DNA of 52,145 nucleotides from the NCBI GenBank assembly GCA_017545905.1, contig JAFWXL010000033.1, forward strand, positions 1 to 52,145, read 5' to 3'. The notes beneath the pieces were generated by a model that made no database searches, was not told the origin of the DNA, and worked only from the letters and a program-made list of their open reading frames with translations. Both the position numbers and the translations under genes were made by a program. Below are positions 42,578 through 49,977 of this stretch, piece after piece. This DNA is from Clostridia bacterium. GTDB taxonomy: Bacteria; Bacillota; Clostridia; Christensenellales; Aristaeellaceae. The number at the start of each line of letters is the position of its first letter. Positions within the stretch are counted from its first letter, which is position 1.

Positions 42578-43742
42578 TCTTTGCGCGGATATCGGATACA
42601 AAAGCATCAACCACGTCGGCGAGCAGCTCTGCGGCGACCACGTCGATATCGTGGAGCAGAGCGACGGTTCCACCGTCATCGTTCTGGCCGATGGTCTGGG
42701 CAGCGGCGTAAAGGCGAGCATCCTCTCCACGCTGACCTCCAAGATCATCTCCACGATGCTCGCCGAAGGCCTGCCCATCGAGGAATGTGTCTCCGCCATT
42801 GCCGCCACGCTGCCCGTGTGCTCGGTGCGCGGCGTCGCCTATTCCACATTCACCATCATTCACCTGCGCGACAACGAGACCGCAGAGCTCATCCAGTACG
42901 ACAACCCGCAGATCATTCTCATCCGCAATGAGCGCAGCTGCGAATATCCGCGCACGGAGATGAACATCGGCGGCAAGAGGATCTACAAGTCCGTCGTCAA
43001 GCTGCAGGAAAACGACATCTTCGTCGCCATGAGCGACGGCTGTCCGCACGCCGGCATCGGCCTGAGCTACAACTTCGGCTGGAAGCACGAGGACATCGCC
43101 GCCTTCATGGAGACCATGTCCGTGGCCGGCTATACCGCCAAGACGCTCTCCACCATCCTCATCGACGAGGTCAACAGACTCTACGGCGGCAAACCCGGCG
43201 ACGACGCCACTGCATGCATCGTGCGCATCCGCAAGCGCGTGCCCATGAATATGCTCTTCGGCCCGCCTTCAAACCGCGACGACTGCAACCGGATGATGAG
43301 CCTGTTCTTCTCCAAGGAGGGCAAGCACATTGTCTGCGGCGGAACGACCTCCTCCATCGCCGCCAAGTATCTGGGCAAGCCGCTCGTTCCCACGCTCTCT
43401 TTTGAGCGCAGCGACATACCGCCCATCGCCGAGATCGAAGGCGTCGATCTGGTGACCGAGGGCGTCATCACGGTCAACAAGGTCGTCGAGTTCGCCCGCG
43501 ACCACGTAAGCAGCAACGAGCTCTACGAGCAGTGGAGCATGCACCGCGACGGCGCATCCCTGATTGCGCGCCTGCTCTTTGAGGAGGCAACCGATATCAA
43601 CTTCTACGTCGGCCGCGCAGTCAACCCGGCGCATCAGAACCCGGATCTTCCGATCAATTTCAACATCAAGATGAATCTTGTGGAAGAACTGAGCAAGTGT
43701 CTGAAGCAGATGGGCAAGCGCATCAAGGTCAGCTACTTCTAA
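42570..43742 (+). CDS. SpoIIE/PP2C-type serine phosphatase with C-terminal extension
   Basis: A 390-residue protein. Residues 1-225 are a PP2C/SpoIIE-type phosphatase with metal-binding aspartates in CGDHVDIV, VIVLADGLGSGVKAS, VAMSDGCPHAG and GKPGDDATACIV. Residues about 228-390 (from MNMLFGPPSNRDDCNRMM) form a further domain that I do not recognise; it contains HIVCGGTTSSIAAKYLGK and FARDHVSSNELYEQW. Its ATG lies inside the last codons of the sensor gene (8-base overlap), so the two are co-translated. It probably dephosphorylates a regulator when the hydrogenase sensor changes state; the target is unknown and no kinase is nearby. Confidence 0.85.
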   Translation: MNDLCADIGYKSINHVGEQLCGDHVDIVEQSDGSTVIVLADGLGSGVKASILSTLTSKIISTMLAEGLPIEECVSAIAATLPVCSVRGVAYSTFTIIHLRDNETAELIQYDNPQIILIRNERSCEYPRTEMNIGGKRIYKSVVKLQENDIFVAMSDGCPHAGIGLSYNFGWKHEDIAAFMETMSVAGYTAKTLSTILIDEVNRLYGGKPGDDATACIVRIRKRVPMNMLFGPPSNRDDCNRMMSLFFSKEGKHIVCGGTTSSIAAKYLGKPLVPTLSFERSDIPPIAEIEGVDLVTEGVITVNKVVEFARDHVSSNELYEQWSMHRDGASLIARLLFEEATDINFYVGRAVNPAHQNPDLPINFNIKMNLVEELSKCLKQMGKRIKVSYF

Positions 43743-43864
43743 CCGGGCCGTGCCCGAATCCGCATCCGAACAGGCTAAACACAATCAAGTGATTCAGTGC
43801 ACGCTGCTTTGCATTCGTGAAATCAACCTTTCGGGTGTTTCAGACGAGATAAAGTGAGGAATCC

Positions 43865-45283
43865 ATGAGAAAATTCGATACAAAGGTTCAATACCTCAAA
43901 TACAAGGTGCTGCGCGAGGTCGCGCGCGATGCGTGGAACGGCACGCTGCTGGATAACCTGCTCAATATCCCCAAGATCATTGCGCCGGGCAAGGTGCCGA
44001 CCATGCGCTGCTGCATCTTCAAGGAGCGCGCCATCCTCGGTGAACGCGTGAAAATCGCCATGGGCGGCGACAAAAGCAACAACAACGTGATCGAGGTCAT
44101 CGATATCGCCTGCGACGAATGCCCGGCTGCCGGCTACGAGGTTACGGCCTCCTGCCGCGGCTGCCTTGCGCACCGCTGCGAAGACGTTTGCAAGCGCGGC
44201 GCGATCACCTTTGACCACAACCATGTCGCCCATATCGACAAGAGCAAGTGCGTGGAATGCGGTCAGTGCGCCAAGGTCTGCCCGTATACTGCAATCATCC
44301 ATCACCAGCGCCCCTGCCAGACGGCCTGCAAGGTGAAAGCCATTTCCATCAACGACGATGGCGCCGCTGCCATCGATAACGAGAAGTGCATCTCCTGCGG
44401 CGCGTGCGTGTATCAGTGCCCGTTCGGCGCGATCATGGACAAGAGCCAGATCGTGGACGTCATCAACATCCTGCGCGAAAGCGCTTTCGGCGCCAACTAC
44501 AAGGTCTACGCCGTGGTCGCCCCGTCCATCGCCAGTCAGTTCACCTATGCCAAACTGGGCCAGGTGATCACAGGCCTGAAGAAGATCGGCTTCCATACGG
44601 TCGTTGAGGCTGCGCTGGGCGCGGACATGGTCGCCATGTGGGAATCCAGAGAGATTGCTGAAAAGGGCTTCTTGACCAGCTCCTGCTGCCCGGGCTTTGT
44701 GCAGTATATCAAGAGCGCATTCCCGGCGCTTCAGCAGTATATCTCCCACAATCCCTCTCCAATGGCCGCGATGGGAAAATACATCAAGAAGACCGATCCG
44801 ACGGCCAAGATCGTTTTCATCGGACCATGCACAGCCAAGAAGATGGAGATGCAGCGCGAGGACGTGCGCCCGTACATCGACGCCGTCATGACCTTTGAGG
44901 AGCTGCAGGCGCTCTTTGACAGCCGCGAATTCGACATCAAGAACCTCGAGGAAGATGTGCTGGACAATGCCTCCTACTTCGGCCGCATCTTCGCGCGCGT
45001 CGGCGGTCTGACCGACGCTGCCGCACAGGCGCTCAAGGAGCAGAACATCGACTTTGAGATCAAGCCCGAGGTCTGCGACGGCATTGAAGCCTGCAAGATT
45101 GCCCTGCTCAAAAAGAGCAAAAATGCACTTGCCGCAAACTTCATTGAGGGTATGGCCTGCTCCGGCGGCTGCATCGGCGGCGCCGGCTGCCTGACCCACG
45201 GTCCCAAGGATAAGACGCAGGTCGACAAATACGGTCAGGAAGCCTTCGAAAAGACCATCTCCGACGCGATCTCGATGCTGTAA
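43865..45283 (+). CDS. Catalytic monomeric [FeFe]-hydrogenase (group B type)
   Basis: A 472-residue cytoplasmic hydrogenase. The N-terminal Cys-rich part has CRGCLAHRCEDVC (97-109), CVECGQCAKVC (129-139) and CISCGACVYQC (175-185) for Fe-S clusters. The H-cluster domain carries all three canonical motifs: TSSCCPGF (271-278), IGPCTAKKME (319-328) and EGMACSGGCIGG (428-439). It makes or uses H2 with ferredoxin as partner. Lacking a C-terminal NADH module, it is monomeric. It follows the phosphatase gene by 122 bases with AGTGAGGAA before the ATG. No promoter was seen in the gap, so it is probably in the same operon as the sensor. A similar HydA2-HydS pairing is described in Ruminococcus albus. 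Confidence 0.92.
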   Translation: MRKFDTKVQYLKYKVLREVARDAWNGTLLDNLLNIPKIIAPGKVPTMRCCIFKERAILGERVKIAMGGDKSNNNVIEVIDIACDECPAAGYEVTASCRGCLAHRCEDVCKRGAITFDHNHVAHIDKSKCVECGQCAKVCPYTAIIHHQRPCQTACKVKAISINDDGAAAIDNEKCISCGACVYQCPFGAIMDKSQIVDVINILRESAFGANYKVYAVVAPSIASQFTYAKLGQVITGLKKIGFHTVVEAALGADMVAMWESREIAEKGFLTSSCCPGFVQYIKSAFPALQQYISHNPSPMAAMGKYIKKTDPTAKIVFIGPCTAKKMEMQREDVRPYIDAVMTFEELQALFDSREFDIKNLEEDVLDNASYFGRIFARVGGLTDAAAQALKEQNIDFEIKPEVCDGIEACKIALLKKSKNALAANFIEGMACSGGCIGGAGCLTHGPKDKTQVDKYGQEAFEKTISDAISML

Positions 45284-45354
45284 TGGGGATTGCATCCCCA
45301 TGCCCCTGCCTGGGGACATTGTCCCCAGATCTCTGTTACGCTTCGCGGCGGTTT
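45283..45354 (+). repeat. Intergenic hairpin repeat, module Y
   Basis: ATGGGGAT-TGC-ATCCCCAT (45283-45301) and CTGGGGAC-ATT-GTCCCCAG (45310-45328) are two perfect 8-bp hairpins, followed by the CGCTTCGCGGCGGTTTTGG tail. It starts at the last base of the hydrogenase stop codon, in sense orientation, so it forms the 3' end of that mRNA. Confidence 0.75.
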
Positions 45355-45373
45355 TGGAAAAACAGATAAACAT

Positions 45374-45406
45374 GCAACAGGCAGGAAGATTTTTCCTGCC
45401 TGTTGC
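45374..45406. repeat. Perfect 14-bp inverted repeat
   Basis: GCAACAGGCAGGAA (45374-45387) and TTCCTGCCTGTTGC (45393-45406) flank a 5-base loop. It would make a very stable hairpin downstream of the hydrogenase gene. No T-run follows, so it is not a standard terminator. It lies 37 bases before a small ORF. Confidence 0.7.
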
Positions 45407-45443
45407 GCTATATAGGCAAACACTGACAATGGAAGCCATTCCC

Positions 45444-45707
45444 ATGAAGCGACTGTTTGCCATGCTGATGCTGTGTCTGCTTCTGCCCGCCTTTGCTTTC
45501 GCCTTTGACCTTTCCGCCTACGAGATTGATGATGCGGCGGGCACCGCCACAGACCTTGCAGCCAGCCATATCGAAGACCGTTTTTCGCTGGAAGGGCACC
45601 CCTGCCGGTTGTTTTCCTCCGGCGGCGTGTATTCCGGCGGCAAGGGAATCCTCGTTCCCTTCGATGATTTGCCCACGATTTCACCACCCGCACTTACCTT
45701 TCAATAA
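45444..45707 (+). CDS. Small exported protein of unknown function
   Basis: An 87-residue ORF. MKRLFAMLMLCLLLPAFAFA is a good signal peptide, followed by FDLSAYEIDDAAGTATDLAAS and HPCRLFSSGG. I do not recognise a family. It has only a weak ribosome site (GGAAG) and no clear promoter, but it is followed by a strong terminator. It is flanked on both sides by hairpin repeats. The abrupt hydrophobic-poor end could mean a truncated remnant of a larger secreted protein. Confidence that it is expressed is moderate. Confidence 0.45.
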   Translation: MKRLFAMLMLCLLLPAFAFAFDLSAYEIDDAAGTATDLAASHIEDRFSLEGHPCRLFSSGGVYSGGKGILVPFDDLPTISPPALTFQ

Positions 45708-45713
45708 GCATCA

Positions 45714-45748
45714 AACGGGCCTTCCTTTCGGAAGGCCCGTTCGTTTTC
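45714..45748 (+). terminator. Intrinsic terminator after the small exported ORF
   Basis: A perfect 12-bp stem AACGGGCCTTCC/GGAAGGCCCGTT (45714-45725 with 45730-45741), with a 4-base loop, is followed by CGTTTTCT. Confidence 0.9.
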
Positions 45749-45766
45749 TCTGATTCATCCTCTTCA

Positions 45767-45838
45767 AACCGCCGCGAAGCGGAAGAAGGGGTGCGGGGAG
45801 AATGTCTCCGAGCGGGTCTTAGGGCGGCAGCCCTAACG
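45767..45838 (-). repeat. Intergenic hairpin repeat, module Y, after fucO
   Basis: On the minus strand TTAGGGC-TGCC-GCCCTAA (45819-45836) and GGAGA-CAT-TCTCC are followed by CCCCTTCTTCCGCTTCGCGG. Same order and tail as the other copies. It begins 6 bases past the fucO stop, in sense with fucO, much as the hydrogenase copy does with its gene. Confidence 0.72.
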
Positions 45839-45843
45839 TCCCA

Positions 45844-46992
45844 TTACATGAGCTTGAGGAACAGCTCCTTGATCTCTGCAACGCTGGTGTCGCGCGGATT
45901 GCCCGGGCGGCAGGCGTCGGCAAAGGCGGACTCAGCCAGGAAATCAAGATCCTCAGCCTTGACGATGTCCTTGAGGTCGGCCGGGATGCCCACGTCGACG
46001 CTCAGCTTGCGCACGGCGTCGCAGGCAGCCTTGCGGTACTCGTCCTGCGTCATGGCTTCCACGCCCTCAACACCCATGGCGGCAGCGATGTACTTGTACT
46101 TGTCGCCCGTCACCGGCGCGTTGTATTCCATGATCGTCGGCAGCAGGATGGCATTGCCCACGCCGTGCGGGGTATCATACACAGCACCCAGTGTGTGCGC
46201 CATGGAATGCACGATGCCAAGGCCCACGTTGCTGAAGCCCATGCCGGCCACATACTGGCCCAGCGCCATGCCCTCAAAGCCCTCAGCCTCGCCGGCGACG
46301 GCGGCGCGCAGGGACTTCGCAATGATCTCGATCGCCTTGAGATGGAACATATCGGTCATCTCCCAGGCGCCCTTGGTGGTGAAGCCCTCGATCGCGTGGG
46401 TCAGCGCGTCCATGCCGGTCGCGGCGGTCAGGCCCTTGGGCATGGTGGACATCATATCCGGATCGACGACGGCGACTTCCGGGATGTCATGCACGTCGAC
46501 GCACACGAACTTGCGCTTCTTCTCCACGTCGGTGATGACGTAGTTGATGGTAACCTCAGCCGCGGTGCCGGCGGTGGTGGGCACGGCGATGGTGAAGACG
46601 GTCTTGTTCTTCGTCGGCGCAACGCCCTCAAGGGAGCGCACATCAGCGAACTCCGGATTGTTGATGATGATGCCGACGGCCTTCGCGGTATCCATGGAGG
46701 AGCCGCCGCCGATGGTCACGATGCAGTCCGCGCCGCAGGCCTTGTAGGCTTCCACGCCGGTGAGCACGTTTTCGATGGTCGGGTTCGGCTTGATCTCGCT
46801 GTAAACGCTGTAGGCAAAGCCGGCCTTGTCCAGCAGGTCAGTCACCTTCTTCGTGACGCCAAACTTAACCAGATCGGGATCAGAGCAGACAAAAGCCTTC
46901 TTGTAGCCGCGGGAAGTGAGCTCCGGCACGATGTTTTCAATCGCACCCTTACCATGATAGGAAATGGGGTTGAGAACGATACGATTCGCCAT
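45844..46992 (-). CDS. fucO: Lactaldehyde reductase (iron-dependent alcohol dehydrogenase)
   Basis: A 382-residue group III alcohol dehydrogenase, the same length as E. coli FucO and closely similar along its whole length (NNPEFADVRSLEG, TTAGTAAEVTINYVITD, GQYVAGMGFSNVGLG). IGGGSSMDTAKA binds NAD. The iron ligands are in GMDALTHAIEG (Asp, His) and HSMAHTLGAVYDTPHG (two His). It reduces L-lactaldehyde to 1,2-propanediol, regenerating NAD during fucose or rhamnose fermentation; other small aldehydes are possible. AAGGAGG precedes the start. It is a single-gene unit with a consensus promoter. No fucose or rhamnose genes are in the window. Confidence 0.92.
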   Translation of the reverse strand: MANRIVLNPISYHGKGAIENIVPELTSRGYKKAFVCSDPDLVKFGVTKKVTDLLDKAGFAYSVYSEIKPNPTIENVLTGVEAYKACGADCIVTIGGGSSMDTAKAVGIIINNPEFADVRSLEGVAPTKNKTVFTIAVPTTAGTAAEVTINYVITDVEKKRKFVCVDVHDIPEVAVVDPDMMSTMPKGLTAATGMDALTHAIEGFTTKGAWEMTDMFHLKAIEIIAKSLRAAVAGEAEGFEGMALGQYVAGMGFSNVGLGIVHSMAHTLGAVYDTPHGVGNAILLPTIMEYNAPVTGDKYKYIAAAMGVEGVEAMTQDEYRKAACDAVRKLSVDVGIPADLKDIVKAEDLDFLAESAFADACRPGNPRDTSVAEIKELFLKLM

Positions 46993-47038
46993 GGGAAACG
47001 CCCTCCTTATATCTTTTCAGGTTGTCAATTCATTCTGT

Positions 47039-47095
47039 ACGGCACATGCCGTCTGTATATAGATTATAGCACTTCGATATTTAATTGTCAATTAA
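47039..47095 (-). promoter_or_regulatory. fucO promoter with two operator-like palindromes
   Basis: On the minus strand, TTGACA (47086-47091), 17 bases, TATAAT (47063-47068): perfect consensus. TTAATT-GTC-AATTAA (47081-47095) is a palindrome covering the -35. ACGGCA-CA-TGCCGT (47039-47052) lies just past the expected start point. Either could bind a repressor. Confidence 0.8.
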
Positions 47096-47101
47096 GGCGC
47101 A

Positions 47102-47132
47102 CAAAAAGAGGCTGCGCCTGCGCACAGCCCCT
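47102..47132 (-). terminator. Intrinsic terminator of the DUF1538-PII operon
   Basis: An 11-bp stem (47107-47117 with 47122-47132, two G-U pairs, loop of 4) is followed on the minus strand by TTTTTG. It ends only 7 bases before the fucO -35 palindrome. Confidence 0.85.
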
Positions 47133-47137
47133 TGTGT

Positions 47138-47476
47138 TTATGCCTGTTCTCCGCTCGCTTCTTCCTTCACAAGGCCCGCCACGTCGCTCACCGGCAGCGT
47201 GAACGCGATGCCCTGTGCCGGCTTGCCCATACCCATCTCGTGATAGATCGCGTGGAGCACATTGTCCTTGATACTCTTTTCCACGACCATCATCAGGATT
47301 TCCTTTTCGGATTGGAGCGGGATGCCGAAAAAGGCCGCCGCCGCCTCCTTGGCCACGCCGCGGCCGGTAAGAATCGTGCCGCCGCGCGCGCCCTGCTCGC
47401 GGGCGACGTCCATCACATCCTCGGCAAAGCCGGAATTGACGATCACGAAGATCACCTCATGGTTATTCGTCTTCAT
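47138..47476 (-). CDS. PII-like regulatory protein (second of pair)
   Basis: A 112-residue protein of the GlnB/PII-like superfamily (small trimeric ferredoxin-like fold that senses nucleotides). VIFVIVNSGFAEDVMDVAREQGARGGTIL is the first beta-alpha-beta with a PII-like loop. EILMMVVEKSIKDNVLHAIYH, then GKPAQGIAFTLPVSDVAGL is the B-loop/last-strand region. No canonical T-loop tyrosine motif is present, so it is not a classical GlnB. It lies 5 bases after another PII-like gene and downstream of a DUF1538 membrane gene, where it probably controls that protein in response to a nucleotide. Confidence 0.8.
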   Translation of the reverse strand: MKTNNHEVIFVIVNSGFAEDVMDVAREQGARGGTILTGRGVAKEAAAAFFGIPLQSEKEILMMVVEKSIKDNVLHAIYHEMGMGKPAQGIAFTLPVSDVAGLVKEEASGEQA

Positions 47477-47481
47477 GCTGA

Positions 47482-47847
47482 TTATTCCCTCCCCAGCCTG
47501 TTGTTGGACAAGAACTGATACAGATTCACGCCGATCACGCTTGACATCGGCACGGCAAAGGCGATACCCTTGCCGTTTTTGATCGTGGCAAAGCGCTGCT
47601 CAAGCGCATTCATGATCTCATCGACCTTATCCTCGCGCACAACGCTCAGGAGCACGGCTTTGTGAATGTTCAGGCCAAGCAGGTCGATAAGCTCCGAGTT
47701 CGCCGTGCCGAGGCCGCCGACTGCCATCTGACAGTTGACCTCAAACTGGCTGATCACATCCAGATAAAACTCGCCCTTGTTGCGGTCGACCACCGTAACG
47801 AGGAGCTTCAGCTTTTTGATATCCGATGCATCAAATTTCTTTGCCAT
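47482..47847 (-). CDS. PII-like regulatory protein (first of pair)
   Basis: A 121-residue PII-superfamily protein. KLKLLVTVVDRNKGEFYLDVISQFEVNCQMAVGGLGTANSE is strand 1, helix 1 and a long loop. AVLLSVVREDKVDEIMNALEQRF and KNGKGIAFAVPMSSVIGV form the second half. It is distinct in sequence from the neighbouring PII-like protein, so the two are not a recent duplication. It lies 12 bases after the DUF1538 gene and in one operon with it. Ligand and effector are unknown. Confidence 0.78.
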   Translation of the reverse strand: MAKKFDASDIKKLKLLVTVVDRNKGEFYLDVISQFEVNCQMAVGGLGTANSELIDLLGLNIHKAVLLSVVREDKVDEIMNALEQRFATIKNGKGIAFAVPMSSVIGVNLYQFLSNNRLGRE

Positions 47848-47859
47848 ATCCGCCCCTCC

Positions 47860-49401
47860 TCACATAAAGCTGATGATCTGTTCATCGTTGCTGTCCAGCA
47901 TGCGGCGCATCGCCATGTGCTCGCGCACGCGGCGGTCGAGCACGGCGCGGAAGCCCAGCAGCTGAATGGTGATCAGCGGGCTCATCGCCACCAGCGCCAC
48001 CACGCCGAACGCATTGGCAAGCACGGCGTCCGCGCCCTGCAGCGCGCAGCACACACCCACAGCAAACGGCAGGATAAAGCAGCTGGTCATCGGGCCGCTG
48101 GCCACACCGCCCGAGTCAAAGGCGATCGCGGTATACACCGGCGGCACAAACAGCGACAGCGCCAGCGAAATGAAATAGCCCGGGATGATGTAGTAAATCA
48201 GCGAAAAATCGAAGATGATGCGGATCATGGAGAGCATGATCGCCGCGCTCACGCCGCAGCACAGGCCAACCATCATGGACTTGCGCGACACCGTGCCGCC
48301 GGTCACATCCTCCACCTGCTGGTTGAGCACGTGGATCGCCGGCTCGGCCAGCACCACCAGAACACCCATCACCAGACCGAAGAGCGCGAGGAACGTCGTA
48401 TTACCCTGCGCCAGCGTATAGCCCAGCTTGTAGCCGATGGGCATGAAGCCCACATTCACACTGGTGAGGAACATCACAAGACCGACATAGGTAAATCCCA
48501 CGCCCACCGCAATGCGGTGCAGGCTGCGCGCTGTAAGGCGCAGGAACAGCATCTGGCAGACGATAAAGAACACGACGATCATGCCCAGCGCAAGGGCGAC
48601 TTCCTTCGCCGTATGCACGCCGGTATGCAGGAAAGCCGAAAGGATCTCGCTGCCAACCGTATAGTCCGGCACCTGATAGGTCAGATCGTTGGTGGAAAAG
48701 ATGCCCAGAAGCAGCACCGCCATGATCGGGCCGACGGAGCACAGCGCCACCAGACCAAAGCTGTTTTCCTGACTGTGCCTGTCACCCAGCACGGCGGAAA
48801 TACCCACGCCAAGCGCCATGATGAACGGCACGGTGATCGGGCCGGTCGTCACGCCGCCGGAATCAAATGCCAGCGGCAGCAGGCTGCCGTTGCCCCGCTC
48901 CACCAGCAAGAGGGCCAGAGCAAACAGCGCCATGTAAAACAGCATCAGGATGCTGCCCAGCGTTCTGCGGAAGACAATTCGAAGAATCGCAACCATCAAA
49001 AACGCGCCCACGCCGATACCCACGGTATACACCAGCAGCGTGCCATTCATCACCGCGCTCACCTGACCGGCAAGCACCTGCAGATCGGGCTCAGCGACGG
49101 TGATCAGCAGCCCCAGCACAAAGCAGACGGACAGAAGCAGGCCCAGCTTTCTTTGCCTTGACAAGCCGGAGCCAATATGCGTGCCCATCGGCGTCATCGC
49201 CAGGTCAGCGCCCATGTTGAACAGGCCGATGCCCACCACCAAACCAATCGCGCCGATGGTGAACGTGATCAGCTCTGCCCTTGAAAAATGAAACAGCGGC
49301 GTGAGCGCCATCAGATAGACGATCGCCGTGATCGGCAGCGCCGAGACCAGCGCTTCGAGAATCTTGTTCTTGAGTTCCTTCAATCCTCCATCACCTTCCA
49401 T
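47860..49401 (-). CDS. DUF1538 family membrane protein, two internal repeats
   Basis: A 513-residue polytopic membrane protein with two DUF1538 halves. The pairs are AEPDLQVLAGQV (about 103) with AEPAIHVLNQQV (about 352), and FDSGGVTTGPITVPF (about 179) with FDSGGVASGPMTSCF (about 428), each near a run of helices. Such an internal repeat is typical of transporters. DUF1538 members have no established substrate. Co-occurrence with PII-like genes, as here, suggests a nucleotide-regulated transporter. The ATG at 49401 lacks a clear ribosome site and lies close to the -10; a TTG at 49383 behind AAGGTGATGGAGGA is an alternative start. Confidence 0.82.
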   Translation of the reverse strand: MEGDGGLKELKNKILEALVSALPITAIVYLMALTPLFHFSRAELITFTIGAIGLVVGIGLFNMGADLAMTPMGTHIGSGLSRQRKLGLLLSVCFVLGLLITVAEPDLQVLAGQVSAVMNGTLLVYTVGIGVGAFLMVAILRIVFRRTLGSILMLFYMALFALALLLVERGNGSLLPLAFDSGGVTTGPITVPFIMALGVGISAVLGDRHSQENSFGLVALCSVGPIMAVLLLGIFSTNDLTYQVPDYTVGSEILSAFLHTGVHTAKEVALALGMIVVFFIVCQMLFLRLTARSLHRIAVGVGFTYVGLVMFLTSVNVGFMPIGYKLGYTLAQGNTTFLALFGLVMGVLVVLAEPAIHVLNQQVEDVTGGTVSRKSMMVGLCCGVSAAIMLSMIRIIFDFSLIYYIIPGYFISLALSLFVPPVYTAIAFDSGGVASGPMTSCFILPFAVGVCCALQGADAVLANAFGVVALVAMSPLITIQLLGFRAVLDRRVREHMAMRRMLDSNDEQIISFM

Positions 49402-49426
49402 GCAAAATCAAACACTTCTCAGTATG

Positions 49427-49435
49427 ATTATAGCA
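49427..49435 (-). promoter_or_regulatory. Extended -10 promoter of the DUF1538 operon
   Basis: On the minus strand TGC then TATAAT (49427-49432 for the -10). No -35 at 16-18 bases; a TTGACG lies 22 bases away. The first ATG is only 25 bases downstream, giving a very short leader unless the TTG start is used. Confidence 0.6.
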
Positions 49436-49482
49436 AAGAACGTCTCCATACTCACGTCAAGATATCTGTATATGCCAAGCGG

Positions 49483-49956
49483 TCAGCCCTTTATGTATTT
49501 CTCCAGCCTGTACAGCCCTTCATCCTCCACCTGATTCACACCGTTTTTGTAATCATAGCCCAGCTTTCTATAGAATGCACAGGCGGTGATCGACGCTGGG
49601 ATCTCGATGCGCTTTGCCCGCAGAGCAAATTCATCCCGTTCCAGCGTTTCAACGATCTTGCGGCCGATTCCCCTGCCCTGATGCTCCGGCAGCACAAAGA
49701 TGGTGAACAGGCTGCTCTCCGTCTCGCTGCCCCAGTACGGCCCGATTGCGCCGCATCCGATGATGCTTTCGCCTTCGCAGACGACGTAAAAATGCGTCCA
49801 GCTTGCGCGCCAGGCGATGTATTCCGGCGTGAGCACCTTCACCTCGTTTTCGATGAATTCGCTTGAATAGTCCTGGATGTTCGTCGTGCGCAGCGTTTTG
49901 GCAATCAGCGCCGAAACCGCCTGTGCGTCTCTTTCTTCAAACCTTCTGATTTCCAT
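49483..49956 (-). CDS. GNAT acetyltransferase under a T-box leader
   Basis: A 157-residue GNAT-fold N-acetyltransferase. The start is MEIRRFEERDAQAVSAL (AAGGGGG, 9-base spacing), downstream of the T-box terminator. ESSLFTIFVLPEHQGRGIGRKIVETLE holds motif A (QGRGIG) for acetyl-CoA binding, and ITACAFYRKLGYDYKNG is motif B. The substrate is not evident. It is the only gene controlled by the T-box, which points to a substrate tied to the sensed amino acid, possibly methionine or a related compound; that is inference. No other gene follows before the DUF1538 promoter. Confidence 0.85.
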   Translation of the reverse strand: MEIRRFEERDAQAVSALIAKTLRTTNIQDYSSEFIENEVKVLTPEYIAWRASWTHFYVVCEGESIIGCGAIGPYWGSETESSLFTIFVLPEHQGRGIGRKIVETLERDEFALRAKRIEIPASITACAFYRKLGYDYKNGVNQVEDEGLYRLEKYIKG

Positions 49957-49977
49957 ACCACAATGCCCCCTTTTCAA

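Noticed and set aside
45300-45443. N-terminal 48 codons preceding the small exported ORF
   Set aside because: They translate the hairpin repeat and precede a clean signal peptide start at 45444.
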